Source: Tetrahymena thermophila SB210 (taxonomy: Eukaryota > Ciliophora > Oligohymenophorea > Hymenostomatida > Tetrahymenidae). Taken from it: DNA of 64,000 nt. The position numbers and the translations under genes are program-made. This document shows, piece by piece, positions 24,259-36,155 of the stretch (the first letter of the stretch is position 1; the number at the start of each line of letters is the position of its first letter). Where the stretch lies: NCBI RefSeq assembly GCF_000189635.1, contig NW_002476512.1, positions 248,001 through 312,000 on the forward strand, in the 5' to 3' direction. Below the pieces are notes generated by a model. The model was not told the origin of the DNA and made no database searches. It saw only the letters and a list, made by a program, of their open reading frames with translations.

Positions 24259-26373
24259 ATGGAAATAAACTCTGAAGAGATAACAAAGATAATTTTTTTG
24301 ATAAAGAAATTATATTCTTAATACTCGTAGATATAATATTATGAAAAAGACAATAATACTATACTATTAAGTGCTTATAATTATTCAATTAAGTAAAAAG
24401 TCTTATTAGAAGTTTATAGACAAAAATCTTAATAAAGCTGTGATATTTAAAATGATCAAAATACAAGTTAATTCCAAGTGATTTAAGAAGATGAGTATTT
24501 ACAAACAATAAACAATAAAACTTTATAACAAAAAGTAAAATTAAATCTATCTAATTTATTTATTTAATTTATTTTAAAATGATATGAAAAGGTAGAAAAC
24601 AAAATCTTATTTATATTTAAATAAATTGATCTTTAAGAAGAAGGTATTTTTTATATTTTTTAATTATTTATAATTGCAATTTATTTTTCATCAACACTTT
24701 TAAAGGAGAGTAAATACAAGACTCCTATAACTAGCAAGTTGATCAAGTAAAATCTTTGAGGGAGGTAACTTTATTCATCCTAAATTATCATTTTAATAAA
24801 TATTTAAGATAAAAGGAAAATATGAAGAAATAAAAAATTTATAGATAGAGTAAATTTATATTTAGATTTTTATATCAATTTAATTTATTTAAAATTTAAT
24901 TTAAAGATCCCTTAATGAAGCATTTTAAACGTTTTCTTCCAAAATAAAGCCTTGGATTGTTAACTTTTTATCTTTTTTATTTGTCTTCAAACTAAAAAGA
25001 GAGTTATCTAAATGCTTAAATTTAGTTAAGCTCACTATAGATTTGAGGTAAATTTAATCTAAATATCTCATTAATTAGTTTTTTTTAGTCTTGATGAGAT
25101 AGGTTCTAAGGGAGCTTCTAGTTTATGTTAAGGTATTTCAAGCTGTTAGAGATTGAGATTTTTACATTTGAATTTAAAGTATTTTATTTTAAATTTACTC
25201 TAACCAAACTGAATATACATTTCAGAGATAATTTCGTAGGTCCTGAAGGAGGAAGAGGTTTAGGATAGGCATTAAATAAGTTAAGAGGACTGATATAATT
25301 AAATTTAAATTTAAAGTAAATTAAGTTCTTACTTCAATTTTTTATATTATTTATAATATTTAAAGTTATAATCATGTTGGGAAAAGTGGTATTTTAGAAA
25401 TCGGTACAGCAATCTCAAATTAAAGGCAATTAATAAAGCTATCGCTTTCTTTAGAGTATAATTCTTTTTATTTTATTTTATTTATTTAAGTTTTTAAAAA
25501 TTGAGTTATATTTACATGCTTTGTAGTGAGTTTTTAAAAATATTAAATATTTATAAGATGCAATCATATTGAAGCAGATGGTACATCAAATTTAGGAATT
25601 TGCATAGCAAAATGTTAAAAGATTACAGATCTTTCTTTAGAGCTCAGGTAATTAATTCAATAAGCATGAATATTTTTTAATTTTTTTAATTTCAAAATAA
25701 TTAATTAGATGGAACCAAATTAATTGCTAGAGTGTCTAAATTTTGTTTCAAGAACTATCTCATCTTCCTTAACTTGAAACTCTTTATGCTGATTTAAGGT
25801 AAAGTTTAAATTATGTTATTTAATTTAATTTAATATTTTAAATTCTTGATAAATTAGTGAAAACATTATATTTTCTAATGGTTTGGATAATCTTAGTAGT
25901 AATCTGAATAAATTCATCAGCCTTAGAAGCCTTTCTTTAAAAATAAAGTTAACTATTTTAAATTTACTATATTTAAATAAATCTAAATAAATAATTTTAA
26001 AGTTAAAACCCAATAACAGCTGAAGGTATTATTTCTCTGAGAAAAAATTTAAGAAAATTAACAAATTTAAATAATTTGTAATTAAATCTAACGTATTTTA
26101 ATTTTATACCGTATTTTCTCGACACCTCGCTCCCGACACATCATGTGTCGGGAGCGAGGAAAGGAATTTTTATTTTTCAAAAATTGAGGGATCCTCGACT
26201 CCTCGACCTCGACTTTTTGAAAGGAATTACGGTAATTGAATTTTTTTTTTTTGATTTTATGAATTTATTTAAATAGTAAAATTGGTGTTGATGAAGATGA
26301 ATTTACAATTTATAAATTATGGCATATTGTTAAGATTAAAAGGCTAGTTTAATGCAACATAATAAGCTTCTGA
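24259..26373 (+). CDS. Leucine-rich-repeat protein 1, one repeat per exon
   Basis: The start is ATG 24259-24261 and the stop TGA 26371-26373. The N-terminal exon (MEINSEEITKIIFLIKK) is Gln-rich. An exon near 24905-25047 ends in CLNLVKLTIDL. Seven consecutive exons follow, each exactly 90 nt and bounded by phase-2 introns: 25089-25178, 25226-25315, 25366-25455, 25558-25647, 25709-25798, 25858-25947 and 26003-26092. Each encodes one 30-residue LRR of the form NxhGxxGxxxLgxaIxxxxxLxxLxLxL (e.g. NHVGKSGILEIGTAIS). The last exon is 26277-26373. LRR arcs of this ribonuclease-inhibitor type bind proteins; the partner is unknown. The final intron (26093-26276) holds a palindromic MITE-like insertion. 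No kinase or membrane segment is visible. The gene belongs to a local family of four. Confidence 0.85.
25089..26092 (+). repeat. Seven 90-nt LRR exon modules
   Basis: Exon starts and ends were counted from GT donors and AG acceptors. All seven are 90 nt and enter and leave in phase 2. Intervening introns are 47, 50, 102, 61, 59 and 55 nt. The coding modules diverge in sequence but keep length and phase. Confidence 0.85.
26107..26234. mobile_element. 128-bp MITE-like palindromic element in an intron
   Basis: A sharply GC-rich block in an AT-rich intron. The ends are inverted: TACCGTA at 26107-26113 and TACGGTA at 26228-26234. Treating the outer TA as a target duplication leaves CCGTA termini, as expected for a Tc1/mariner-type MITE. 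Inside is a perfect 16-bp hairpin (26125-26159, loop TCA) and then repeated CTCGAC units. GAAAGGAATT occurs near the middle and again near the right end. There is no coding capacity. Removing 128 bases leaves a 56-nt intron, typical for this gene. Confidence 0.6.
26125..26159. repeat. Perfect 16-bp inverted repeat, 3-nt loop
   Basis: The left arm 26125-26140 starts CCTCGCTCCC. The right arm 26144-26159 is its exact reverse complement, with loop TCA. As RNA it would be a very stable hairpin inside the LRR pre-mRNA. Confidence 0.9.
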
Positions 26374-26811
26374 ATAAAATAAAATTAAGAAATAAATATT
26401 TATAAAAGAAAGAAAACATCATTATACAACTATTAATTAATAATTTTAAATTTAATAAAAAATCTGGTTTATTATTTATATATTTAATTTAGTTTATATT
26501 TAATAACAAATTATACAACCATTATGAATTTTCAATTTTAAATTTATTTTTGTATATCTTTTTACTTAAAAAAATTTAAATTAGCTAAAATGTTTTTTAA
26601 AATATTATTAAACTTAAGATTTTATTTGAAATAAAAATAAATAATAAATTATTTTAAAAATAAAAATTAATTAATAACTGAAATCTAAAACAAGCTTTTT
26701 ATTTAATTATAAATTATATTTTTCAAATGAAATTTAATGTGTTATTAAATTTTGAGTTTTTATTAGAAAATAATTAACAAATTTTTTACAAAGTAAAATT
26801 AAAAAAAATAA
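26374..26811. other. Intergenic, AT-rich
   Basis: Separates the two tandem LRR genes. No feature seen. Confidence 0.6.
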
Positions 26812-29324
26812 ATGAGATAAATAAAAGTTCATTAAAAAAATGAAAGCTTAAAGTTTTTTGAGCTTACTTAATAGGAAATATAAAAGTTTTAAATTCAAAA
26901 TATTTTTTATTCATTTGAAACAATTGAATAATAAAAAAAAATAAATGATTTTTATGAAATTTGTTGCAGTTAGAAAAAAGCATATCTCAGATATATAGAT
27001 AGCTCATATATTATTAAAGAATACGATATTGAATCTATTAATTAAATAGTAGATGATTTTGAGAGTAAAGAATCTTCAGATTGCAAAAACGATAAATAAA
27101 TCAATTTTTTATTTGATTTGCGCGATAAATTAGTATAAAATTAACATACTAATACTAAGAATCATTAAATAATCCTTAGTACATTTGACTATTTGACATT
27201 TTTCTATAATTCTATCATTTAAAGTAAATATTTATAATTAATTCATAAAAATATAGTTTAAAAATATTATAAATTAGGATAATTAATTGTTAAATAAAGT
27301 TAATTTGATGTAATATTATTTTTAAAATTACATTTATTAAAAATTATAATTTTTAAGGAATTTTAAAACGGAAAAAGCAAAACCTTTGTTTTTGGAAAGT
27401 AAAATTTTATTTTTATAATATTTAATTTTAATTTAATCTTTTTTACAATTTTAATTTTGAATTTAATAACTTTAATGAATAATTTTATTAATTATTGTTT
27501 TAAAATAGAATTGAATCAATAATTTAGAATAAAAAATCATTTGAAAAATTGAAATAAATTGATGATGTTGCTCACTTGTAATTGTTTTTTAAGTAAATAA
27601 TTCATATTTTATCAAATAAATTAATAATCATTATAATTTATACTAAGAGCTTATACAATACAATATCTTGAATTGTAAAATTTATTGGAACAGTTCTGCT
27701 AACAATAAAACTTATAATCAATCAATTTAAATATATCGTAAATTCATCAAAATTTGATTGCTTCTGATTTAAGATCTTTATTTTTTAACAATTAGGTTTA
27801 ATAATTTTAGTTAAAACGAGTTAATAAATTTAGGAGAGATGATTAAATAATTCAAAAACTTAAATTAATTAAAATTAATTTTAAAGTAAATTTATTATAA
27901 AAATGCTAAATAAAAAATTTTTTAAAATATAGGCAAATAACTTTAAATAATTAATAAGATATAATTGCTTCTTTATTCAATAAAATTGCAGAGAATATCA
28001 ATATTTAGATTTTAGATATATAATTAGAGTAAGTTTATTTATATAATTTTAATTTATTTTAAAAAAAGGATAATAAAAGGTATAATCATTTAAATCAAGC
28101 TCAAGCACAAAAAATTTGCTAAGAGATAAGTAGATTCCCTTAGTTAAAAAAATTAAGATTAGATTTAGAGTAAATATTTTTATTCGTACAATAAAATTAA
28201 ATTGAAATTTTTAAAATAGTTAAAATGATTTAGATTCTCATTGCAGCATTGGATTATTTGAGACTATTTCTTAGATAAAATCATTAATTGAACTAGATAT
28301 TTCTTAAGAGTACTATAGATTTTATTTCAAAGTTTAAATAATTATTATTTAAAAGGTATAACTAAATAAACAATGATAGCTTTTTGAGTTAAAAATTTTA
28401 GTGCATAGGAAATCTTAATAGTTTACAAGTTTTAAATTTAAGTTTAGGGTATTTTTCTATTATTTTATTTTAACAATTTTCTTAAAATAAATAAATAATA
28501 AAGAGCTAATTTCATCTAAGAAAGTGCAGCTTATTCAATAGGAGAAGGTGTTTCTAAATTATAATGTTTGAAAAAACTTTCACTTAAACTATAGTAAATT
28601 TTTGATAATTAGATTAAAAATAAATTAAAATTTGAAAAGATATTTAGAATTACAAGAAAATGGAGTCATAACAATTTTTTAAGGAATAAAGGAATGCATT
28701 AATTTAGAATGCTTATAATTAGATTTATAGTATATAATTTTAATCAAAAACTTAAAAATACTTAAAATATTGTTTAGAAAAAATTTAATAGGATAAAGGT
28801 CTATTTTGTAGCTATGTAAAACAATCACTGAGTTGCAAAAGCTGATTTCTTTTGATATTGATTTAGGGTAAAATAATATAAATTCTAATTTATAATTTTT
28901 ATTCAAATATGGATAAATTAGATTAATAAAAATTGATTTTGATGATGTACTTATTTTATCTAAGGCTATCAAGAATCACAAAAAATTAGCTTATTTTAAA
29001 TTTTTTATAACGTAAGTTTATTTAATAAAAATAAATTAACTTAACAATATATTGATATCACTTTAGCCTTTAAAATTAGAACTAGAGATTAATGACGAAA
29101 AGAAATATGCTAAAAAGTCTAAGATTAGTTTATTCTAAAATAACATTGCTATGATTAACATAATATAAAAAAAATATTTAATTATATAAATTTTTATAAA
29201 ACTGAAATAAATTGAAATAAATAATTGTATAAATTAAGGACTTAATTATTTTATATTTAGGTAGGTTTGTATGGTTTTGTTCAGTTTAAAATAACAAATT
29301 AATAAATCAAAGATATTTTAATGA
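26812..29324 (+). CDS. Leucine-rich-repeat protein 2
   Basis: Tandem paralog of the preceding LRR gene. The start ATG 26812-26814 gives an open N-terminal exon to about 27222 (begins MRQIKVHQKNESLKFFEL), with an Asp/Glu-rich stretch near 27040. Repeat exons then follow between about 27.8 and 29.0 kb, separated by AT introns. Visible repeats include YNHLNQAQAQKICQEISRF (near 28090), SIGEGVSKLQCLKKLSLKL (near 28540), GIKECINLECLQLDL (near 28690) and KTITELQKLISFDIDL (near 28820). I did not place every exon between 27.3 and 28.0 kb. The last frame, from about 29060, stays open to TGA 29322-29324, which overlaps the 3' end of the convergent minus-strand gene. An unrecognised intron or an earlier true end is therefore possible. 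Confidence 0.72.
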
Positions 29325-30554
29325 GGGATTTAATGTGTTGTTAACTATGTTATGTTGCTTGCCATATAAATCCTTAGACATTAAAAATTTACTTCTTTGA
29401 CTACTTATTATATCTTTTTAATCTTGTAGATTATGGCCAAAAAGTCTATCAAAAGTTTATTTGTTCCTATTTAATGCTAGCTCACTTTTCTGTTTTCTCA
29501 TAAAGTTATTTTAAAAATCATCAACCTAGTGAGGGAAGTTTTATCTTTTGTTTTCAAATAAAGTACTCTGCTTTGAATTATCAAAATATATAGCTGGGTT
29601 AGTCGTAACAAATTTTTCAATGTAAGAAAGTCTCACATTTCTTCTATTTAATTCATCATGTTCTTTTTTAACAAAGTTTTTATGCTCATTTGAGTAAATT
29701 CTAGTGTCGTTATCTAATGGACCATCAATATGAGAAATACCACTTTTGAAGGCTGCTTTTGCCAATTTATATTACTTAGACTTTTGTTGATGTTCTACCT
29801 TCCACTCTTATAATAACTGCTAATTCTTCTTCACTTCTTGTAATTCATTCATCCTCTCCTAAGGATTTTTTAAATAATTTGAATCCGTTTTTAAGTAGAG
29901 TTTGCTATCATCAAATTTCTTTTCTGTTTCTTGAAATATTTTATAGTATTTTATATCTTCAGCTTAGCTAGTCTCATATTTATGGGTATTGACCATAGGA
30001 TTTATTGAAGAGCGACCAAAATAGTTATGATTTTTATCGTTCTCAAAGCGTTCTGGTCCATTAAAGAAAAATGATCTTTAGAGCTGAAGTGTTCGGCTAT
30101 TGATATTAGACTGATTTTAAGTCCTTAAATTATTATTGATAGACCCAATAAGAGACTAGTCTTGTTATCCTTAATTATTCTTAAGACTAATCATAGAATC
30201 TTGTTAATTTGCCAACCTGGAATCATTTAAATATGTTGGATTATTATTTGAAACAATTGAATTATTTTTTGTGTTAATAATTGTATTATTGTTTGTTGAA
30301 GATATGTAGCTGTTTTCGTTTCTGCTTAGGTGTAATCTACTTGGTGACGCTGTGATATGCTTTGAAAAATTATCTAAATCTATTCTCCTTTTTTTATTTT
30401 CCTGTTCTACTTATGAAATGCTTAGTGTTGACTAAGGATTAGAATGTATGCTTAAAGAGTATCTAGCATTAGGAATAGATTTATTGAAGAATTATTTAAA
30501 ATGGTTCGTTTCCTAACCCTTAAAATTCAAGGAGTCTTTATTTAAGCTATTCAT
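29307..30554 (-). CDS. Conserved-looking protein of unknown function, single exon
   Basis: The ATG complementary to 30552-30554 opens 416 uninterrupted codons to TGA at 29307-29309. The N-terminal half is Asn/Ser/Gln-rich and probably disordered, with a stretch matching RRIDLDNFSKHITASPSR. The C-terminal half looks ordered, with charged helices (ERMNELQEVKKNQQLLQEW) followed by GISHIDGPLDNDTRIYSN, RRNVRLSYIEKF and, at the end, QRSKFLMSKDLYGKQHNIVN. The even distribution of conserved-type residues suggests a real domain, perhaps a ciliary or cytoskeletal protein, but I do not recognise the family. There is no signal peptide or membrane segment. The 3' end converges on LRR protein 2. Confidence 0.8.
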
Positions 30555-31859
30555 GAATTAATAATAACTTTTAATATCTATTGTACTCAAACAAACTTTG
30601 CAATTAACAAAATTTTTGATAACTAGTTTTTTTATTAATAATAAATAGCTATACTTTTTAAGCAGATTAGTTTATTATATATGTCTTTTATTTACTATTC
30701 TTTCATTCAAAAGAAAGTTATTTATTTAATCATCTTTTATTTGTTTGTAATTTAAGTGCGAATAAAATTTGATGCTACTCTAATAATTAATAAAAATAAC
30801 TTCTAATTATTAATTTAAAATAATTATTAAACAAATAATTAATACTTTTATATTCAAAAAAAAACTTACTAATAACATTTTAGGAGTTTCTAAATATTTT
30901 ATTTCTTTAAAATTGGATATAAAAATTAAATTAAATCACTAAAATTGTAATTTTTTTTAAATATATTTTTATATCATTTAAATTTTGAGATAATTAATAA
31001 TTGGATGATTTAGGAACATACATTAACAGCTTTCTATTTATTTTATTTTCATTTTTTCACTTTTCACTAAATAAAATATAAAATAATTTTTTTTAAAGAA
31101 ATAAATTGGATGGATCTAAAACAAATAAAATGGCAAAATATTAAATTTTGTATTGTTAAGAGACATACTAATAAAATTTTAACAGTTTTCTAAATATTTT
31201 ATATTAATTCTCACACTATTCGCTTAATAAAGTATAAAATACTTTTTAATGAATTAAATGTAAAATTAAATAAAAATAAAACTACCAAAATATTAAAATT
31301 TATAAAAATATAGTTTTATTTTATTTAAATATTAAAAAAACAAATTCAAATTATTTGTTTGGTAGAAAAGCCTTTGCTGATGCATATAATTTTTAAATTA
31401 AGTATAGTTTTTTAGATAAAGTTAAATAAAATAAGTTAGCATATATAATTTATAAAGATTTATTTATTTTTATTATTTATTGAGTTTGTTTAATTTATGC
31501 TTTTTATTTGCTATGTTTTTATTTAGTTTTTAATTTTTTTTGTTTTATTTTCATAGATTAATCATTTTTTTGTTTGCTGTTAGGTTTTTTTTTATTTCAG
31601 TTGAATATTTTTAATATTTTTTTTATCTGATTTTTCTAAATTTGATTTTTAAATAAATTTCATAGTTTTTTCTTATGATTTTTTTATCTTTTTATAATGT
31701 TAGATGTTGTTTATTTTTTTTTACAAATTAACATATATCTCCATGAAGTTATCTATTTTTTTTTAAGGGAATAAGAGCTAAAGGTTATTTTTAGATCTTT
31801 GTTTGATCGTGGTCATTATACCTTAACCTGGGTTTTTGGGTTTTTTTGATATTCCAATT
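30555..31859. other. Intergenic, AT-rich
   Basis: Over 1.3 kb of A/T-rich sequence. A short G/T-rich string at about 31828-31848 (cctgggtttttgggttt) vaguely resembles telomeric repeats but is not an array. It leads into the GC-rich island. Confidence 0.55.
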
Positions 31860-32680
31860 TAAATTAAAATAGGGTGTTGGAGTTAAAGGAAGTTGTAGGA
31901 GATAGATGATTCCTCGAGAAAATATCTATTTTTCGCCAGTAAGATCCTAGGCCAAGGCTCGATTACTAGTATACTCCTAAAACTGTTTAATCCAATGACT
32001 CACCCTATTTTCTTCTCCAGTAGCAATCGGCTAAGGCTTCCGCAGATTCAGGTGTTTCAAAAATAGAGTAAAGGGCGATATAGTAAATCATTTTCAAGAA
32101 ACATATCTGAGTTGTTCTGAAAATCCTTGAAACAAGGTAGATTTAGCTATGGTGGCTAAGATTTTGTAGATTGATTTCTTATTAGATTATTCGAGTTTAA
32201 AAACTTTTAAGGGGATTTCTTACATACCTCAGCGTATGATAAGGACCAGAGATGGTTAGATTATTCTTAGTGCAGTAACGAACACTATACAAATCGTTTA
32301 ACAAAAAGAATATCTTTTGCCATGATTCTGGTGGATTGATCTTGCATTTTAGAAAAACTTATATTCCAATCCTGAACATTTTTTAAGGTCGAGAAAAAAT
32401 GTACAAAAAAGCCACTCAAAGCATGATATTATAACGACGTCATGATAAGTATCGAATAATAAACATGTAGGTGGCAATGCAAGATCAATGTCATATTAAA
32501 AACTAAATCAATCTACTATAAAAATATTTAGATGCTTAGCGAACATCTTCCAGTCATTAAAAACTTAATCAATTCAAGTCACCTGTTTTTTGCTTTTTCT
32601 TAGCATTTCTGTTAAGAGGAGCCCGATAGCTGTCATACTATTAGCTGGAGGAAGGAGAACATCCTTTTGTATCTAACGGT
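31860..32680. other. GC-rich island, possible structured ncRNA or old element
   Basis: About 820 bases with markedly higher G+C than anything else intergenic in the window. It carries a perfect 12-bp inverted repeat (32335-32346 with 32478-32489), a local hairpin (CCTTG-AAA-CAAGG near 32125), and a direct repeat of about 22 bases (32490-32512 and 32553-32574, a few mismatches). The plus strand has many TGA codons in all frames. The minus strand holds one 166-codon frame (32057-32557) whose composition (many His, Cys and Leu) is unlike local proteins. A T-rich stretch follows at about 32690. I favour a non-coding RNA gene or relic element over a protein gene, but cannot name it. Confidence 0.4.
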
Positions 32681-34214
32681 TTATTTTTGTTATTAAAATT
32701 GAAAATTGAATTTTAATTAAATATTTATCAAGAAGATTGATCTCCCAAATTTATTTAATCAATTTTCACACAAAGTAAAAAATAAGAATAAGTAGATTTT
32801 TTATTTTTTTACAACAAAATTAATTCAATTTATCTAAAATGTTTTTTGATATATTTTTGAATTTAAGTAAAATTATTTTTTTAAAAATAAATAATTTAAT
32901 TTAAATTTATTAAAAATTAATTTCTTATTTTAACATATTAATGTCATGTGTCTCACTCTCTCACTCTAAATACTTTTAATTGCATCTAACAAGTTAATAT
33001 TTTTTATAAGCTTCTTATATTTCTATAAAATATTTTCTTAAATTATAAACCAAAACATTTTTGTTTAAAAAATAAATAAAAATTGAAATTAAATTTTTAA
33101 ACTTAAAAAATTTTAAAATAGGTAATTTTAGTTGCTAACAATAATTTAAGCAGGACATTTAATTAACAAATTCAATGCTAACAAAAGTATTATATCATTT
33201 TTATTTAAAAAGTAACAAAGATTTTAGGTATTTATTCATTTGTTATTTTATGCAAACATTTTTGTTTATCTCTTTTTAACAAAATCAAAAGATAAGTTTG
33301 TTGTTTTTGATTTATAAATTTATGGTAATTTAAGTGATTTAACTGATAGCTAGCTGAATTTCTAAGATTTTATTTTACATTATTAGCTATATAAAAATTA
33401 AATGATAAGATTACGTATATACAAAGGAAAATCAGTGCAATTAGATTATCTTTATAATTAAAGAAAAAGTAATCATAAATTATTTAGCTTTATTTCAATT
33501 AGCTTAGGATAAGTGAAAGAAAATAAAATATTGGATTGGCTTGATTATTTATTTGTTAATTATTTTAATTAATAGGTAATATTAAATTATTTTGTAATCA
33601 AGGGTTCTTAATATATATTGCAAATTTTTTATAATAAGTAAGAAAAAACAAAATTATTCAGTTTCAGCAGATTTATTTTTGAAAGCAAGCCATATTTCCA
33701 AAGGAAAACATTAAGAAAAAGAAAACTCAGATAGCTGAATATATTTTTAGGAGGTTTTAAATTTTAATAGCATAAAATATCCTTCTGCGATCTTTAAAGC
33801 TTTAGTGAGCCCATTTTAGTACATCTGTAGAATAGAAAAAAAATCAAATTAAAGATAGCTATTTGCAATCAATCAGAATTTCTTTTTCTTCAAGCAATTT
33901 GAATACTAGTTGCATTAATACTAAACTTTGTAAATAAGTTATATAATAGTATTGAACAAAATCTAGTATATTTTATTTCAAGAAGCTTAAAACTAGGATA
34001 ATATAATTTCTTACTTAGACTTCTAATTTGTATTTATCACAAAAATTAGCACGCATTTAATTCTGCACCTCTAGTTTGCGCACTTTTAATAAAAGAAACT
34101 CTTAATTACTGAAAATAAGAATAATAAGAGTAGCCAACCAATAAAAGACGAATTTTTTTTAAAAGCTCAAAAATTTAAAATAAAAACTCTCAATTACAAG
34201 ATAGCAAAGCAGAA
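32681..34214. other. Intergenic, AT-rich
   Basis: About 1.5 kb with no convincing frame, RNA or repeat. It presumably includes the promoter of the pseudokinase gene. Confidence 0.55.
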
Positions 34215-36155
34215 ATGGATGAGAGAAATACCATGCTTATGAACTTCGTGCTTAACGACAATAAGCACCTTAGACGTTTTTTAGAAACATAGACTCCATT
34301 TAAAACACAAAAAAAGGGTTAAAAGCCAGCTCAAAAGCCTATTATGAAGGGACAATTTCTCACATTTTCAAAGATGATTAAGCAATTTAGGCCATTCTAT
34401 TTCGAACTGTATCCTAACTTGCTAATTAAGTATTAAGATAAAACAAAACCACCGCCAGTTGAATAGTTGTAATGTTAGCATTGCACAATATATGAAGAAA
34501 ATGAAGTCATAGGAGAATAAGTAGCATTTGGTATAATTTTGCAAAACGTTGAAGAAAACGAAATTGTCAAGCTTGTTACTGATAAGTTTCAAATGCATAA
34601 AATGTGGATGAAGGCTCTTAAAAAATTTTGCAAACTGCAGAATTTTCTTTAGCGTTATAAGGTGGAGAATAGAATATTTGACCACTTTTATCGTTGCATA
34701 GATAAAAAAAAAAGGGCTTATGCATCAGTCAAAATAGTGAACAAGAAAGGTTTGAAACCAGAATAAAAGCGATTTGTAGAAAATGAAATCTCGATTTTGA
34801 GACGAGTCACATGCAATTTACTACCAAAACTTAAAAAGGTTTATGAAGATGATAACTACATTTATCTTACATTTTAATATTTTCAAGGCGATGATTTACT
34901 GAAAATAGTTTGTACCTCTAGTTTGGAAGAAATAGCTGTTGCTACACTGACTTACCATATCCTGAAGGGATTGCGTAGTATTCACAGTTAAAACTGCTTT
35001 CATGGAAATTTAAAGCTAGAAAATATAATCTTTTCTACAAGTCAAAAGGAAAATGAAATTTTCATTATTAACTTTAAATATATAGAAGAAAACTCAAACG
35101 AGTACAGAGATAGATTGATTAAGAGGGGATAAAACAATTATGTTGCTCCCGAAGTCATTGAAGGAAAAGATTTTGATAGCTAAATTGATATTTTTTCTCT
35201 TGGAGTCTGCTTATTTTACATGGTTTTTTAAAAATTCCCTTATGCCAAAATAGAAAAAGTAGGAGATAAATGGACTTATGATCTTGATATATCTATCTTA
35301 GAGTAGATGTTTAATGAAAAAAAGAAAGATCCTTCTTCACACTAGCATCTCTCTGTTTCAGGTATTGATTTCCTTTTAAAATTACTTCAAAAAGATCCTG
35401 GTAAAAGACCCACAGCTGCAATGGCTTTAAATCATCATTGGTTTATAAACTTCACCAACAAGCCTACTGAAAATAAAAAGCTATAAAAATTTAGGGAGTC
35501 CCATCAAATGACTTCTCTAAAAACTATTTTAGAGTGCTCAGAGCTATCTGAAAGAGAAATAGACAGCTGTTCTCGTATTCTCTTTCGTCGTCCAATAGCC
35601 TCAAATTTGTCAACGTTCACAATAGGTACTACAACGGGGCTGGTTGATGACAATAATGTTAATGTGAGTGATGAAGAAGACTTCGTTAATTAATAAATGA
35701 TAAACCTGAATAACTAAACAAAACCAAAGATCCCATCTAAAAATCTTAGAAACAACATATCTGAAAGACTATAAACAAATCAATTACCAGCAAACTATGA
35801 AGAAGATTAAAATGCAAAAACAATTGAAGAAATACTAAACCAAGGGCGCAAAAATCATAGTTCTCCAGAGAAAAAAGACTATAATCCTTTATTAAATAAT
35901 CTCCATTTCAATGAATACATGCCTAGTAGTCCAACTCTATAATCGTATAAATATAAAGATGTTGGATTAGATGTAATTGCTGAAGATACTTCAGAAGTAA
36001 AAACAAATACAAATATAAATTACACTTCACCAATAAAAAAAAACAGTACAGCTGATCCTAGTAACGCAGATTTTACTACAAAAGTGACAAATGGAAATAG
36101 CGCTAATTAATATTCCACATCTACTAGCCCTATTTTTACACTTTCGAATAGCTGA
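34215..36155 (+). CDS. PH-like domain plus protein pseudokinase
   Basis: A single 647-codon frame from ATG 34215-34217 to TGA 36153-36155. Residues of about 36-145 resemble a PH domain (KGQFLTFSKMIKQFRPFYFEL, ending in a WMKALKKF helix). Residues of about 146-430 are a kinase fold: the ATP-anchoring Lys is kept (K173 in ASVKIVNKK), the APE motif is A311-E313, and IDIFSLGVCLFYMV matches the alpha-F region. Catalytic parts are lost. There is no glycine-rich loop, HRD has become HGN (263-265), and DFG has become NFK (286-288). It should bind partners, perhaps lipids through the PH part, but not transfer phosphate. The tail is Ser/Asn-rich and probably regulatory. PH-before-kinase order recalls AKT-type kinases, though the tail has no recognisable hydrophobic motif. 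Confidence 0.83.

Noticed and set aside
31828..31848. GGGTTTTT-like string resembling ciliate telomere repeats
   Set aside because: Only two irregular units, no array, and internal to the window.
34422..34685. Minus-strand frame across the pseudokinase
   Set aside because: Antisense to a continuous 647-codon gene; no independent support.
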